Below, in pieces: positions 1-11,500 of a stretch of 64,000 bases of DNA. Origin of the DNA: Verrucomicrobiaceae bacterium E54 (lineage in GTDB: Bacteria; Verrucomicrobiota; Verrucomicrobiia; Verrucomicrobiales; Akkermansiaceae). Each line of letters begins with the position of its first letter. The first letter of the stretch is position 1. Under the pieces are notes generated by a model. It had not been told where the DNA came from, searched no databases, and saw only the letters and a list, made by a program, of their open reading frames with translations. The stretch spans positions 1-64,000 of the forward strand of contig JAKZES010000023.1 of assembly GCA_022548915.1 (NCBI GenBank). The letters run 5' to 3'. The translations under genes and the position numbers were made by a program.

Positions 1-67
1 GAGGTTACGGATCAGGCCTGATTTTACCATCGTCAGCACGGGTCGATTTGCTACGACGTGGGCCGTT

Positions 68-1066
68 ATGCAGGAATGGCACTATCTCGACAGTCAGAAC
101 GCCTCGCAGAAGGTCACGGAGGAACAACTCAAGAGCCTGGTCGCGGCCGGCACGGTCACGCCGCAGACGATGCTGTGGAAATCGGGCATGGCCGAGTGGG
201 CACCGGCTTCCGGGGTGCTTCCCGCGTTGTTCGCGGGGGGTTCCACGCCGCCGCCGCCGGTCCCGGCCGGCGGTGCGGCTTCGCGGCGCTGCCATGAGGT
301 GGACTACGAGGTTTTCGGCGACGACATGCAGATCGTCGAGGTCGAGCTCGACCCGGGCGAGACGGTGATCGCCGAAGCCGGGGCGATGAACTACATCGAG
401 AGCGACATCACCTTCGAGGCGAAGATGGGGGACGGCTCCTCTCCGCAGGAGGGCGTGATGGGCAAGCTGTTGGCGGTCGGCAAGCGGGCGCTCACGGGAG
501 AGTCGATTTTCATGACCCACTTCACGCATGCCGGCGGATCCGGCAAGCGGCGCGCGGCCTTCGCCGCGCCGTATCCGGGCAAGATCATGCCTCTCGACAT
601 GGCTTCCTTCGGCGGCGGCATCACCTGCCAGAAGGATGCCTTCCTCTGCGCGGCGCTGGGCACCAAGGTCAGCATCGCCTTCAACCGAAAACTCGGGGCC
701 GGCTTCTTCGGCGGCGAGGGCTTCATCCTGCAGCGCCTCGAGGGCGACGGCATGGCCTTCATCCACGCCGGAGGCACGGTGATCAAGAAGGAGCTCAAGG
801 GTGACCAGTTGCGGGTCGACACCGGCTGCCTGGTCGCGTTCACCGACGGCATCAGCTACGACATCCAGCGCGCCGGCAACCTGAAGAGCATGTTCTTCGG
901 CGGCGAGGGTCTGTTCCTCGCGACCCTTTCGGGTCACGGCACCGTATGGCTGCAGAGCCTGCCCTTCTCGCGCCTTGCCGACCGGGTCGCCGGCAACATC
1001 GGCTCCGGCGGCAAGGGCGAGGGCTCGGTGCTCGGCGGTCTCGGCAACCTGCTGGATGGAGACTGA
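68..1066 (+). CDS. GYF_2-AIM24 family fusion protein
   Basis: A 332-residue protein with two parts. Residues about 1-55 form a GYF_2 (DUF4339) domain, recognisable from WHYLDSQ near the start, a central [16 protein letters not shown] and the following A-rich turn; this small domain is usually a protein-binding or membrane-adaptor module in bacteria. A short Gly/Pro linker (about 56-74) leads to an AIM24/TIGR00266-type beta-rich domain (about 75-332), with its glycine-rich stretches such as [15 protein letters not shown] and [17 protein letters not shown]24-family proteins have no settled biochemical role; the mitochondrial member affects inner-membrane architecture. No signal peptide or membrane span is visible, so the protein is probably cytoplasmic. 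The start at the ATG in MQEWHYL leaves the GYF_2 domain complete. It ends 2 bp from a convergent gene. Domain calls are confident; function is not. Confidence 0.85.
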   Translation: MQEWHYLDSQNASQKVTEEQLKSLVAAGTVTPQTMLWKSGMAEWAPASGVLPALFAGGSTPPPPVPAGGAASRRCHEVDYEVFGDDMQIVEVELDPGETVIAEAGAMNYIESDITFEAKMGDGSSPQEGVMGKLLAVGKRALTGESIFMTHFTHAGGSGKRRAAFAAPYPGKIMPLDMASFGGGITCQKDAFLCAALGTKVSIAFNRKLGAGFFGGEGFILQRLEGDGMAFIHAGGTVIKKELKGDQLRVDTGCLVAFTDGISYDIQRAGNLKSMFFGGEGLFLATLSGHGTVWLQSLPFSRLADRVAGNIGSGGKGEGSVLGGLGNLLDGD

Positions 1067-1068
1067 AC

Positions 1069-1410
1069 TCAGAGGTAGTCGACGCGGCTCATCGCCATCG
1101 ACTCGCGGACGTCGCCCATGCAGCCGTTGGTGCCGACGTTGAGGCGAGACGTGAGTTCGAAGAAGTCGAGGCAGGTGCCGCAGAGGATGATCAGCGAGCC
1201 GCGCTGCTCGAGTTGCTTGAGCAGTGCGTTCACCTCGTCGTCGAGCAGCGCCGCCTTCACGCCTCCATTGTAGAAGACGTAACGCTCGGCGCATTCGTCG
1301 CGCTCGAGATCGGAGGCGAGGTACTTGCGGAGCAGGCGCAGTCCGAGTTCGGGATCGCCCGACCCCATGCCTTCGCGCGAGACGACGACGGCTTGCTTGC
1401 TGTTTTTCAT
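1069..1410 (-). CDS. YedF-like DsrE-family protein lacking the TusA domain
   Basis: A 113-residue protein corresponding to the C-terminal half of YedF, the sulfurtransferase-like protein often linked to selenium metabolism. Visible signatures are SREGMGSGDPELG near the N-terminus, YNGGVKAAL in the middle, and the diagnostic LIILCGTCLDFFEL with its CGTC motif. Full-length YedF carries an N-terminal TusA-like domain with a CPxP motif; it is absent here and no TusA reading frame lies next to the gene. The ATG at 1410 (MKNSKQ) is preferred over an in-frame ATG 27 bases upstream because it begins directly at the domain and has AGGA about 8 bases before it. The gene converges on the AIM24 gene with a 2-bp gap. 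A role in sulfur or selenium relay is inferred from the family only. Confidence 0.8.
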   Translation of the reverse strand: MKNSKQAVVVSREGMGSGDPELGLRLLRKYLASDLERDECAERYVFYNGGVKAALLDDEVNALLKQLEQRGSLIILCGTCLDFFELTSRLNVGTNGCMGDVRESMAMSRVDYL

Positions 1411-1810
1411 GCAGCGGGATCCTGCCAGACGGGGCACCGGGGTAAAGCCGCGCCCGCGTTTTTCCGGTCCTCGACTACGGTGTCGTGACCCGCAGGTTCC
1501 TTGGCATCGTCCGTGGGTTTCGCCGTTCCGCGGGCAGGAGATGGGCCTCCACGCTGCACGAGCACCGTTGGTTCGGTCACCTGGCGGGACGTCTGGTTCG
1601 TTTCACCCCAGCGGGGGATCCAAGAGAATATGCGCGGTTTTTTAATTCATCGTAAAGATCTGGGAATCAGCGATCCGTGACGGATCCCGGCATCTGTGGC
1701 GCGATTCATCTTTACCGGAGCTTAGGCGGTTGGGTAAGGCTCGGTTCAATGTTTGCTGGTTGAGGGAACTCCTGCCATCGGCGAGCTCTCCCAACCCTTT
1801 TTCTGATCAC
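1411..1810. other. 400-bp intergenic region upstream of the giant-protein operon
   Basis: No convincing gene on either strand. Frames that cross it are Arg/Pro-rich shadows. It holds a T-run at about 1636-1642 and a small palindrome around 1671-1685 (GATCCG, three bases, CGGATC). As the only sizeable gap before the six-gene secreted-protein block it should hold that block's promoter, but I see no convincing -35/-10 pair. Confidence 0.5.
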
Positions 1811-2872
1811 ATGTCGATTTTCCGGGCCGTCGTCCCTAACAAAAATTGGTCCGGAAATGGCACGCTGAGGTGGTTTTTCCCACTGCTCGCCATCGTGGTT
1901 TCGCTCTCGGCCCGGGCTGAAGACGGCCTCCAGCGGACCCAGTCGATTTCCTTGGGCAAGGGCTGGAACGCGGTCTTTCTCGAAGTCGAGCCTGTCGATA
2001 CTTCACCGGCGAAGGTGTTCGCAGGCTTGCCGGTCGACAAGGCGGCCACGCTCTTCGAAAACCCGGTCAGCAACCAGTTTGTCACCGATTCGACGATCAA
2101 TCTCTCGACGAGCAGTGGCTGGGGCATCTGGTATTCGGGAGAACTGCCGGAGTCGTTCCTGCGGTCCCTCGACGCCATCCATGGCAACCGGGCTTATCTG
2201 GTTCATGCCACGGCCCCCTGTCAGTGGAATGTGCTCGGCGAGGTCGAGCGTGCGGTCATCGATTGGAAGCCCGATGCCTACAATTTTGTCGGGTTCTCCG
2301 TCCGTTCACCCGGGGGGCCGACCTTTGCGGAATTCTTCGCGGGTTCGCCCGCCCACCGGGGCCAGAAGATCTATCGTTTGGTGAATGCCCGTTGGAAGCA
2401 GGTGCTTCAACCGGCGACGGAGGCGATGCGCTCCGGAGAGGCCTTCTGGATCTTTTGCGACGGTCCGTCCAACTACCAAGGCCCCCTGACGGTTGAAACC
2501 CCGCTCAGGCAGGGGCTTTCCGTCGGCCGGGGTGACGGGGAGCTGATTCTCCGCAACGCCTGCCCGCATCCGCTGGGCCTGACCATCCACCATGTTCCCG
2601 GAGTGGCGGGAGGGGTGCCCTTGTCGGTGGTGGTGAGCTCGGTCGGCGACCCCGCGAATCCAATCTCGGCGGTCGGCGTGCCGATGCCAAGCGGCACCTG
2701 GCAACAGGCGCTTCCGCCCTTGGAAGTCGGCGGATCAGTGGCCGTTCCCTTTGAATGCCGTTCGGGTGACATGCTGAAAGCCGAACAGGCGACCCTGCTC
2801 AAGATCACCACGGACCTTGGCTCCGAAAACTGGGTGCCGGTCCGGGGTTTCCGCGACGATCTGAACGACTGA
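1811..2872 (+). CDS. Secreted protein of unknown function, first gene of giant-protein operon
   Basis: A 353-residue exported protein. The ATG at 1811 gives a basic N-terminus (MSIFRAVVPNKNW), a hydrophobic core (WFFPLLAIVVSLS) and an ARA|ED-type signal peptidase I site near residue 38; an in-frame ATG at 1730 would add 27 residues ahead of the signal peptide and is less likely. The mature protein starts with a GKGWNAVFLEVEP segment, then Trp/Gly-rich beta-type sequence such as SSGWGIWYSGE and YNFVGFSVRSPGG. Only two or three cysteines and no catalytic motif are seen. I do not recognise a named family. It lies 55 bp before the next secreted-protein gene, so it is probably co-transcribed with the five genes that follow and may be a partner or assembly factor of the giant proteins. 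Confidence 0.75.
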   Translation: MSIFRAVVPNKNWSGNGTLRWFFPLLAIVVSLSARAEDGLQRTQSISLGKGWNAVFLEVEPVDTSPAKVFAGLPVDKAATLFENPVSNQFVTDSTINLSTSSGWGIWYSGELPESFLRSLDAIHGNRAYLVHATAPCQWNVLGEVERAVIDWKPDAYNFVGFSVRSPGGPTFAEFFAGSPAHRGQKIYRLVNARWKQVLQPATEAMRSGEAFWIFCDGPSNYQGPLTVETPLRQGLSVGRGDGELILRNACPHPLGLTIHHVPGVAGGVPLSVVVSSVGDPANPISAVGVPMPSGTWQQALPPLEVGGSVAVPFECRSGDMLKAEQATLLKITTDLGSENWVPVRGFRDDLND

Positions 2873-2927
2873 GCGCCTGCAACACCGCCCTCGATTTCGC
2901 GCCTGCCGCGACCTTTCCCTCAAACTC

Positions 2928-5510
2928 ATGACTCATTGCCCCTTCCGCCGGAGCTTCGCTCTGGCTTTCTCCCTGCTGGCTACGATTCACGCCGGAGCCC
3001 AGTCGAGCCCCCACCGCGGACTCTGGGTCGGAGAAGCGACGCTTTCCGAGGTCAGCCAGGTGACGATCCCGCTCGACGAGGACAACATCCCGCGGGCGCC
3101 GGATCCGGCGGTCACGGCACCGACTTCGGACCTGGCGAAACTACGGCTCATCCTCCACGTCGACGCGTCCGGGAACGTCAGCCTGATCAAGCATGTGGCG
3201 ATCGTGGGTCGGAAGGCGGGAGACCAGGTGTCCGACTCGGATCTTGCGCTGGTGACGGATCCACGACTCTACGGGGACTTCCCACCCCAGCCGGCAACGC
3301 GCATTTCGAGCGTGGCGTTCGACTTCGGTGACGCCAAGGCAACCGGGGCGGTGAACGAGATTGCCGGTCGCGCCGCCGCGGCTGCGGCCACTGCCGCCCA
3401 GGCCGCCGGCGCCTCGATCGCAACGGTCACCGCGGCCGCCCAGGCCGCGGCCCAGACGGTCATCGCCGAGGCCGACGCCGCCTCGGCCTTCTCCGATTTT
3501 CTCCAGGACCCCCTCACCCTCGCCGCCGTGCGCTCGATCGCGACCGGTGGTCCGACCGACGACCTCGAGGCGAAAGCCGTGGAGCTTTTCGAAAACTCCT
3601 TCTTCGGTGACCGGCGGGGGATCGAGATGATCCAGGCCATCCTCGATGCGGTGGCCGCACTCCCGGCCGACGCCACGGACGACGAGAAAAGGACGGTGGC
3701 CGAGAACACCGCGGCCTCCTTCGTCGAGACCGACGGCGCCTACGACCGCTTCCTCGCCAGCGAACTGCTGGGCGACATGATCCGCGAGGGGGCGGAAGCC
3801 GGTGCTTTGGCCGCGGACGCCCTGCCGCCGGTGCCGGTCGACTCGTTCCAGCCCGCCGACCCGGCTCCCGGAACCGTCATCGTCTCTCCCGCCCACGGAC
3901 TCGTGACCAATGACGAGGTCGCGATCTTCGATACCGCGATCGGTGCCTACGGTGGCGTCCGGAAGGTGATCAATTTCGATGACGACACCTTCCAGATCGA
4001 CGTTCCCTTCGTCACCGGCGGTGCGATCAGCGGCTATGCCGCCTTGACGAACATCACCCCGACGACCGTCGAGTCACCCGCGCACGGCCTTTCGGATGGC
4101 GAACTGATCACGTTGCGCGATTCACCGCTGGCCGCCTTCAACGGCAAGCACTTGGTTTCCGTGATCGATGCCGACCGCTTCACCATCGAGGTGCCCTTCG
4201 ATTCGAGCCCGCCGGTGCCCGGCGTGTGGTCGGTCCGCTCGGGCGAGATCACCGGCTACGCGGGAACGGCCGACGGGTCGGCGGGAATCGCCGTGACGGC
4301 ACCGGATCACGGGCTCGACAACGGCGCACGGATCGAGATCCAAGGCTCCGGTGAACCCTCCTACAACGGGATCAAGACGATCACCCGCATCGACGACAAC
4401 TCCTTCTCGATCAACCAGGCCTTCGGAGGAAATCCGGCGCAGAAGGGCAGCTGGGACCTTCCCCGGCCGATTGCCTCGTTCCAGCCGCCGTCGGTGGTGC
4501 CGACCCTGGTTTCCTCGGTGGCCCACGGCCTGTCATCGGGTGACCGGGTGGTGATCTCGGGATCTGACAAGGCGGAATACAACGGAGAGCAGGTCGTGAC
4601 GGTGATCGACGCCGACAGCTTTTCGATCGGCGTCGCCTTCGATGACGCCGACGGCGATCCCGCGGTCAAGGGGGACTGGGTTCCGGCGGACGGCGGCCGC
4701 TGGCGGAAGGCGAACGCGGTGCGCACGGCGATCGAGCAGCAAGCGAAGGTCGTCCAAGCCAGGAGCGAGGCACTGACCCTCCAGATCAGTACTTACTCGG
4801 ACAGCCGCGCCCGTGATGCGGTCGAGATCCTGATCGAGGCCATCCTCGGTGAGGTGGCGACGGACGGTTCGTCGCTGGCCGCCCAGGCGGCGATCCTCGG
4901 GGAAGAGGCCGGTCGCGAGGCCCTCGCCACGAAGGTTCCGCGCTATCCGGCACCGCCGACGGTCCCCTCGCTGGACTACAACGACTTCATCGACACCGAA
5001 ACCTTCACCAGCAGCGTCGGCACCGCGGCCTCGGCCGCCGCGGAAGCCGCCGTCAAGGAGAGTGAGAACGTGATCTCCACCCCGGAGTCGATCGAGCGTC
5101 GTGCCCTGGATGCCGCGACCGATGCGATCGTGGGGACCTTCACCGCGGCCTCCCGCGCGTTCCTCACCGAACTGCCGATGAGCGGTTCCTTCGGCCCCGG
5201 TGCATCCGGCCTCACGGGTGAAATGCTGCTGCCGGCGAATCATCCGACGAACCCCTTCCGCCACCGCCGCCACCCGGATCATGCGAGGGGCTTCGACGTC
5301 AACCGCACGGTCACCCTTTCGTTCTTCTCGCAGGACGACCAACCACGCTCCCGGGCCGGCTACGGCATCGACCGTATTTCCGGCATCTACGAAGAGGAAA
5401 TCTTCGGACTCCACAAGCCGCTCGGCCCCGACAAGGACATCGGCCTGAGGGTCCGTGGCGGTTTCCAACTTCAGCGAATCAGCCTGATCGACACGCTCAA
5501 CGGCCGCTGA
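2928..5510 (+). CDS. Secreted protein with four FCCH-like repeats
   Basis: An 860-residue exported protein. Its signal peptide has FRRSFALAFSLLATIHA as core and an AGA|QS cleavage site near residue 24. A beta-rich N-terminal part begins with GLWVGEATLSEVSQV and contains LRLILHVDASGNVSLIKHV. Residues about 150-190 are an Ala-rich, probably helical stretch. Residues 312-584 hold four tandem repeats of the kind labelled E1_FCCH-like in domain databases, with recurring HGL...G..V.I.....YNG......D.D.FSI.V.F. A second Ala-rich helix follows (about 600-760), and the C-terminal 100 residues are beta-type. No enzyme motif is visible. It is 23 bp upstream of the 2931-residue gene, which carries one copy of the same repeat. 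Role unknown; surface-exposed structural protein is the best inference. Confidence 0.8.
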   Translation: MTHCPFRRSFALAFSLLATIHAGAQSSPHRGLWVGEATLSEVSQVTIPLDEDNIPRAPDPAVTAPTSDLAKLRLILHVDASGNVSLIKHVAIVGRKAGDQVSDSDLALVTDPRLYGDFPPQPATRISSVAFDFGDAKATGAVNEIAGRAAAAAATAAQAAGASIATVTAAAQAAAQTVIAEADAASAFSDFLQDPLTLAAVRSIATGGPTDDLEAKAVELFENSFFGDRRGIEMIQAILDAVAALPADATDDEKRTVAENTAASFVETDGAYDRFLASELLGDMIREGAEAGALAADALPPVPVDSFQPADPAPGTVIVSPAHGLVTNDEVAIFDTAIGAYGGVRKVINFDDDTFQIDVPFVTGGAISGYAALTNITPTTVESPAHGLSDGELITLRDSPLAAFNGKHLVSVIDADRFTIEVPFDSSPPVPGVWSVRSGEITGYAGTADGSAGIAVTAPDHGLDNGARIEIQGSGEPSYNGIKTITRIDDNSFSINQAFGGNPAQKGSWDLPRPIASFQPPSVVPTLVSSVAHGLSSGDRVVISGSDKAEYNGEQVVTVIDADSFSIGVAFDDADGDPAVKGDWVPADGGRWRKANAVRTAIEQQAKVVQARSEALTLQISTYSDSRARDAVEILIEAILGEVATDGSSLAAQAAILGEEAGREALATKVPRYPAPPTVPSLDYNDFIDTETFTSSVGTAASAAAEAAVKESENVISTPESIERRALDAATDAIVGTFTAASRAFLTELPMSGSFGPGASGLTGEMLLPANHPTNPFRHRRHPDHARGFDVNRTVTLSFFSQDDQPRSRAGYGIDRISGIYEEEIFGLHKPLGPDKDIGLRVRGGFQLQRISLIDTLNGR
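3864..4680 (+). repeat. Four tandem FCCH-like protein repeats (about 60-70 codons each)
   Basis: Coding repeats at about 3864-4040, 4042-4230, 4240-4455 and 4470-4680. Each begins with an AHGL or DHGL turn, then G-x-x-[IV]-x-[IL], a YNG or FNG turn, an IDxDxF strand and a final Trp or Gly turn. Amino-acid identity between copies is moderate while the turn residues are strict, so these are old repeats rather than recent DNA duplications. Confidence 0.7.
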
Positions 5511-5533
5511 GGCGCGCCCACCCAAATTTCCCC

Positions 5534-8500
5534 ATGCATTCCTTCTCCAGACTCCGCGCGCTGATCGTCTCCCTGACTGCCGCCACCGGTCTCACGCCGG
5601 CCTTGTTCGCCGATCCCTCGGACCTGCTGTTCACGGTGGAAATCGGCGGAACGACCAACCGGCCGTCCGTCACGATCACGAACAACTCACCGAACTTGTC
5701 GTTCACCGGGGTCACCTTCGACATCACCACGACCGGCTATGTGTTCGATACCAGTGACTTCCTGGAAACGAACGCCCCCCCAGGCGACAACGGGGCTTTC
5801 GTCATCAGTCCCACGGTGATGGTGTGGACACCGTCGTCCTCCGACGATGGTTTCGATCCCGGTGAATCGCTGTCCTTCCGCGTCGATCTCGACACCGCAG
5901 GGTCCAATGACGGCGTCAACAACCGCTTTGCCTTCTACAACAACGGCGGAACCCTTGCCAACAACGCGCGGGCCGGCGTGCGCAACGGCATCGCCACTGC
6001 CACCCGGATCCTGCCGGACTACGCGCCGGCGGAGCCAATCTTCCGGGGGCCGGGCCGGCAGATCACCGTAACGACCCAGGCCGAGTCCCAGGGCGATGAC
6101 GGTGCCTTCGTGCGGGGTGTCGAAGTCCACCGGGACGGTGTCCTTGTCTCGGACAACTTCGAGACCGTGACCTTCGAGGCCGGTCATGGCGACCGGGTCC
6201 AGGTGATCGCCCCGCAGGAGGTGTACAAGAACATCCATTCCGAGTTCCTTTCCGGAAGCAGCGACGGCGAACCCGACCTGATCGCCGAGGAAGCGGAGGA
6301 GCGGTTTGTCGCGCTCGGCATGTCGGTAAACGACATCGCGCAGACCGGCGACCCGACCAACTACGACTTCGAGGCGCTCGACGACACCGACATCCGGGTG
6401 AAATGGGAGCACTACTACGCCCTCAGGATCGCGCACGACTTTTCCAAGACCCAGAGCGTGGAGGTCATTGCCGATACACCGTGGGCGGGACCGCTGGCAT
6501 CCGACGCGGCGGGCACCCCGGATCCGCCTGTCAGCAAGCAGTGGGTCCTCCGCGGCACCCAGCCGGTGGTCCAGATCGACGGCTCGCTGGTCGACAACTT
6601 CAGCCATCCCGGTCTCGACATCCGTTTCGTGGTCGACGGCTACCGTGCCTACGGCCCGCCGAACGAGGACCGGACCAAGGACTACAACGATGCCCGGCTC
6701 GCGCCGACGCGGGCGGACATCCGCCAATCGCAGACCGGCACGGTCGCCTCCTATTCCAACGATGGAGGCAAGACCAGGATCACCATGGAGGACAACGCTG
6801 CGGGAACCTACAACCACGGCTTGGTCGCGGGGAACAGCGTTGAGATCACGGGAAGTGGATACGAGTTTTACAACAAGATCCACAAGGACATCACCAACGT
6901 CGACCGCCTTTCCTTTACCATCAATGTGCCCTTCGTGTCGGGCACCGGTGCGGGAGAACCTCTCGCCAAGGGAATCTGGCGTCATGTGTCGTATGTCAAT
7001 CGCTTCGCCTTCGAGACGGTCGAGCAGCGCCAGCAACTCGGGAGCTTCACGATGTACGGTCCCGGCGGAGTCACCTACATCTGGCAGATCCAGTACGGCG
7101 TCCGGCTGACAGCCGACGATACCTCGCGGGCCGACCTGCCGCGGGTCTTCGAGGTCGTTCCCGGCGAAGCCGGACCGGTCGACCGGACGGTGGTCGACGG
7201 TGTGGCGTGGTTCGACCCGGGCGCGAGCATTCGGGTGATGGCCCCGGCCAACGAACCGGGCCCCGACGGACTGGCGTTGACGGGATGGGTGAATGGCGAC
7301 GGCTATTACTTTTCGAACACGGGCGAGATCGATCCGGCGTCCGGGCTGCCCACCACCGGTGGGCCGGCCGAGGTGGACGGGAGCCCCGTGGCCGCGTGGA
7401 CCCAGGGAAATCCTGATGGATTCATCGGCTACGAAATCCGGAGCCTGCGCCGACCGGTGCGGGCGCTCTGGCGATACGGTGCGGGTGCGATCGTGATCCA
7501 TGCCACGGTCGGCAGACCCCTGTTCGCAAATGCCCCCCAGTATGCCACGACTTTTGTCCGGGAGCCCGAACCCATCATCAATGCGGTCCCCGATCCGATC
7601 GCGGTGCAGCCAGGCGTGACGCCACCCGGGGCCGACCTGATGGCGGAGTGGGACCCGGTCAGCGGTCGCCTTTTCCCGACCGTCCCCGGACGCTTCACGG
7701 TGCCCTGGAAGCCGGGACTTGAGGCGGAGAATGCGGTCGAGGTCCGGGTGATCGCCGAGTTGCCCTTCGATTCCGAACGCCAGATCCGCGGTCACTACCC
7801 GCACATCCACGGCACCCCGGCCGTCAATCTGGATCCCGATCCCGGCGATGAGCTCTCCTTCCGCTCGGTCAAGTTCACCACCGCCGGAGCCACGGTCGAC
7901 GATGACGGCATGTTCTCGACCGAGAACCCCGGCATCAGCGTCCTGCTCTTCAGCCAACTGCAACGGGTCGGCCGCGGGGAACCGCGCGAGTTTCTGGCGG
8001 TGAGGGTGGTCGATACCCGGCCGTGGAACGTCAGCCTCGCCGCGGTCCCGAAGGAGGTGCCGGTCGGTTCGAGGATTTTGGACCCGCAGGTCGACCGGGC
8101 CGGTCTCGGGACCGGTTACGTTTACGATCCAAGCGGCCGGGCTCGCTACAATCCCTTCGTTTACGATGCCGGCGCGCTCGAGGGCCTGGCGGCGATCGAC
8201 ATCTACGACATGGACCAACTGCTCGCCGACACCTCCTCGCTGTCGGTGGTGAACAAGGGAGCGCTGCCGGGACCGGTCATCCCCGTCAACGAACATCCCG
8301 GCGTGCCGGACGACGAGCTTCCGATCATCGTCTGGTACGACGATCCGAGGGCCAACGACACGCTGATGTGGCCGTGGATCTCCCGCATCTACCGTCCGGT
8401 CTGGCCGCGGGCTGCCGACACGCCGCAGATCGTGATCGCCAGCCAGTTCGGCAGTGAGGGATTCGGACGGACCGGCGGCGAGCAGGTCACGGCACCGGCC

Positions 8501-11500
8501 ATCGACGACACGCCCGAGGCGACCACCTACGACCCATCCCGCCTGCAGGCGGTCCAGATCTATCAGCAGCCCGATCCGGATGCCCCCGGCTACAATCCCA
8601 ACGAGGAACATGCCCTGGTCGCCCCGTCGCTGCGCTTCTCCGACGTCTCGCCGCGACCGCCGGCCATCTACGCGCTGCGCGATGGCGACATCAACCGCGA
8701 CAACCCGAACGTCACGAGTGGCGCCAATGCCTACACCTCCGATCCCTTTGTGCTGGTCCAGTTCTTCGATGAAGCCGCCGACGAGATCCGGATGAACCTC
8801 TACACCGTGAAGCGGGAGAGCAGCCTCGGCGACCAGCCCTTCTACCGCTTTGCGAACGACTTCACGGCGAGCACGACGAACCTGGCGAGCCAGCCGTACG
8901 TCGTCATGAATGCCGGAGAGCCGGTGATTCCCTTCTACCCGCTCGGGGTGGCGATCGGTGCCAGCCCGCCCGCCGAGACCTTCGGCAACAACTTCTTCCC
9001 GCAGGAAACCTATTGGGAGGACTGGCGGGGATCCTACTGGTCGATTTCCGGCGGCAATCGTGCGTGGTTCAACGCCTCGTTCTACTATCCGCTGAATCCG
9101 GATTTCTGGTGGCCTTCCGACCTCACCGTTCCGCCCGTGGAGGTGGTCAAGGATGGAGCGACCTACACCGCGACCTACGATGACACCCGCACTCCGCGGG
9201 TTCCGGTCACCGGCGATGCCGTGGCTTTCCTGCCTGCCGACGTCAAGCGAGGCCCCTCCGAGAACACGCTGGCCGAGCACCTGCCGACCAGGGTCATCTA
9301 CAAGTCCGAGTGGCCCGACAATCCGCCGGTCCTGAAGGCGGGTGAGACCCTGACCTTCTCCGGTGGCGAGAACGCGGCCGACGAGATTTTCCTCGGAACC
9401 TCCGACCCGGCGCCCGGACTGCCCCAGCTTACGGCCTTCGCCTCGGCGGAGGTGGTGTTCGACTCCCTCAACCCCGAGGGCGAGCCGGAGCAACTCAGGA
9501 ACAACTGGACCGCCCGTGTCACCCAGGCGCTCGACAAGCGGACCGCCAGCCTGCCGACCTCGAGCTTCCCGAGCGAACTGCAGCCCGCCAGCGGCCGCGT
9601 CACCGTGAAGGGTGGCAAGTACATCTTCGACGAGCTGCCGGCCTCGCTCCAGAAACGTCTGCGTTACGACCCGTTGGCGGTCCGTTTCATCAACGGGTCC
9701 CAGGTGGCCGGCGTGCTGGAATTCAGCGGTCTGCTGAACGACAAGGAGATCGGCGATCCGACGCTCACGGCCTCGCCGCCGGCGGTCTATGTGCTGGAGC
9801 CGAATATCCTTACCGCGAAGGAGCGGGACGCCATCCTCGATCTGGTGAGTACCGGCTCACCGGACCGCACGGCATGGGTCACCTCGGTCAACGCGCTCTA
9901 CAATGTCACCCGGAATCCGGAAGGGGTTCCCGGTCAGAACGGTGAATACCTCACCGGGGTGATGAAGAAGCCGCTGCTCGATGAGGACGGTGGCATTGTG
10001 AAAGACGAGCTCGGCAACGTTCAGTTCGTCGACCCGGCGGTTCCGGCGCCGATGCGTGCCTACGGTCCGGGCCTTGCCCTGGTGCCGAACGACCGCTTCC
10101 TCGACCCGCTCGGACAGTTGGGCAACGGCGATCCCTTTCCCGACGAAAGCTGGGTCACGGTCGTCGAGAACAACGATCCTGCGCTCGGTGGTTCGCCGAT
10201 CACCCCGCACATCATCAAGGTCGACCGCAAGAAACGCTACCGCGGGGCCATCAAGACGATCCTCTCCGACAACGTGTTTGATGAGAACATCGTGCTGCGC
10301 TCGACCGGCGACTTCGGCGCGAATGCCGACCAGCTGGTCTTCGAGTGGTGGTATCGCCCGGACGACGGGAGCCTGAACGTGCCCCCACCGGATCTGATTC
10401 CCGCCGGCCAGACGAACCCTTGGAAGCTTTTCCCCGACCCGAGTGGCAATCGTGGCCTCGGTCGCTACCAGATCACCCTGAAGGGAAATCCGAATGCTCC
10501 CGAAGCCCTGCTGGCCGACACCTTCTGGTTCTGCCGTTACCGCCACGACAACGACAACGCCAGCGGCACCAACTGGAACGTCCCCCAGCCGGACGGCACC
10601 AACGGCGTCAACTTCACCTGGGCCGGTGCCGGCAACTCGCAGCCCTTCGTCGATGCCGATCTCGACGGCTTCAAGGACTTCCGGGCCCAGCTGGCCCAGG
10701 GATGGATCAAGCGGGTGCTCGATGCGGTCAACCCCTACGAGGCCCGCATCCGGGATTTCGATGGGGACAACCCCGCCACGGTCACCAGCATGATCTCGCA
10801 GCTCGGGGCCCGCTACGAGGGTCCGGTGGCACTGAATCCCGACAAGAACGTCATCGAGAACGTCGGGCTGATCGAACTCTACGAGACCATTCTCAATCGT
10901 GGACGTAGCCTGAGTATCGACCTGTCGCGCCCGGTCTCGACGCCCGCGATTGCCAACGCGCTGCAGCTTGCCTCGACCCGGATCTCCGACTTCTACACCC
11001 TGCTCGGGAACGAGGCCTACGGCGATGCGGTCGACCCGACCATCGGTCACGGCAGCAACAGCGTCGACTACGGTTCGCTGGCCAGCTCGGTCTTCACCTT
11101 CCAGAACCAGCTCGCCTCACCCATCGACGAGGAACTGGCGATGCTCCGCGGCGTCGATGACTTCTTCGCCCGTCCGGTTTACAACCGGCTTTTCTGGAAC
11201 TTCACCAAAGGGGAGGGCGAGGCGGCCTACGCCACCAACTACGACATCAGTGACGTCACTGAAGACGGCTTCGTGGACGAAGATGATGCCATGGTGCTCT
11301 TTCCGCAGGGTCACGGCGATGCGTGGGGGCACTACCTGACCGCGGTCCGGAACCAGTATGAGCTGCTCCGCCATCCTTCTTTCAACTGGGTCTCGAGGTC
11401 CGAAAGCTACAACCTGCAGGACATCGTGATCACGGTCGACTTCCTTGATGAAAGGAAGTTCGCCCAGGCCGCCGCCGCACGGGCAAAGGCGGGCAGTGAG

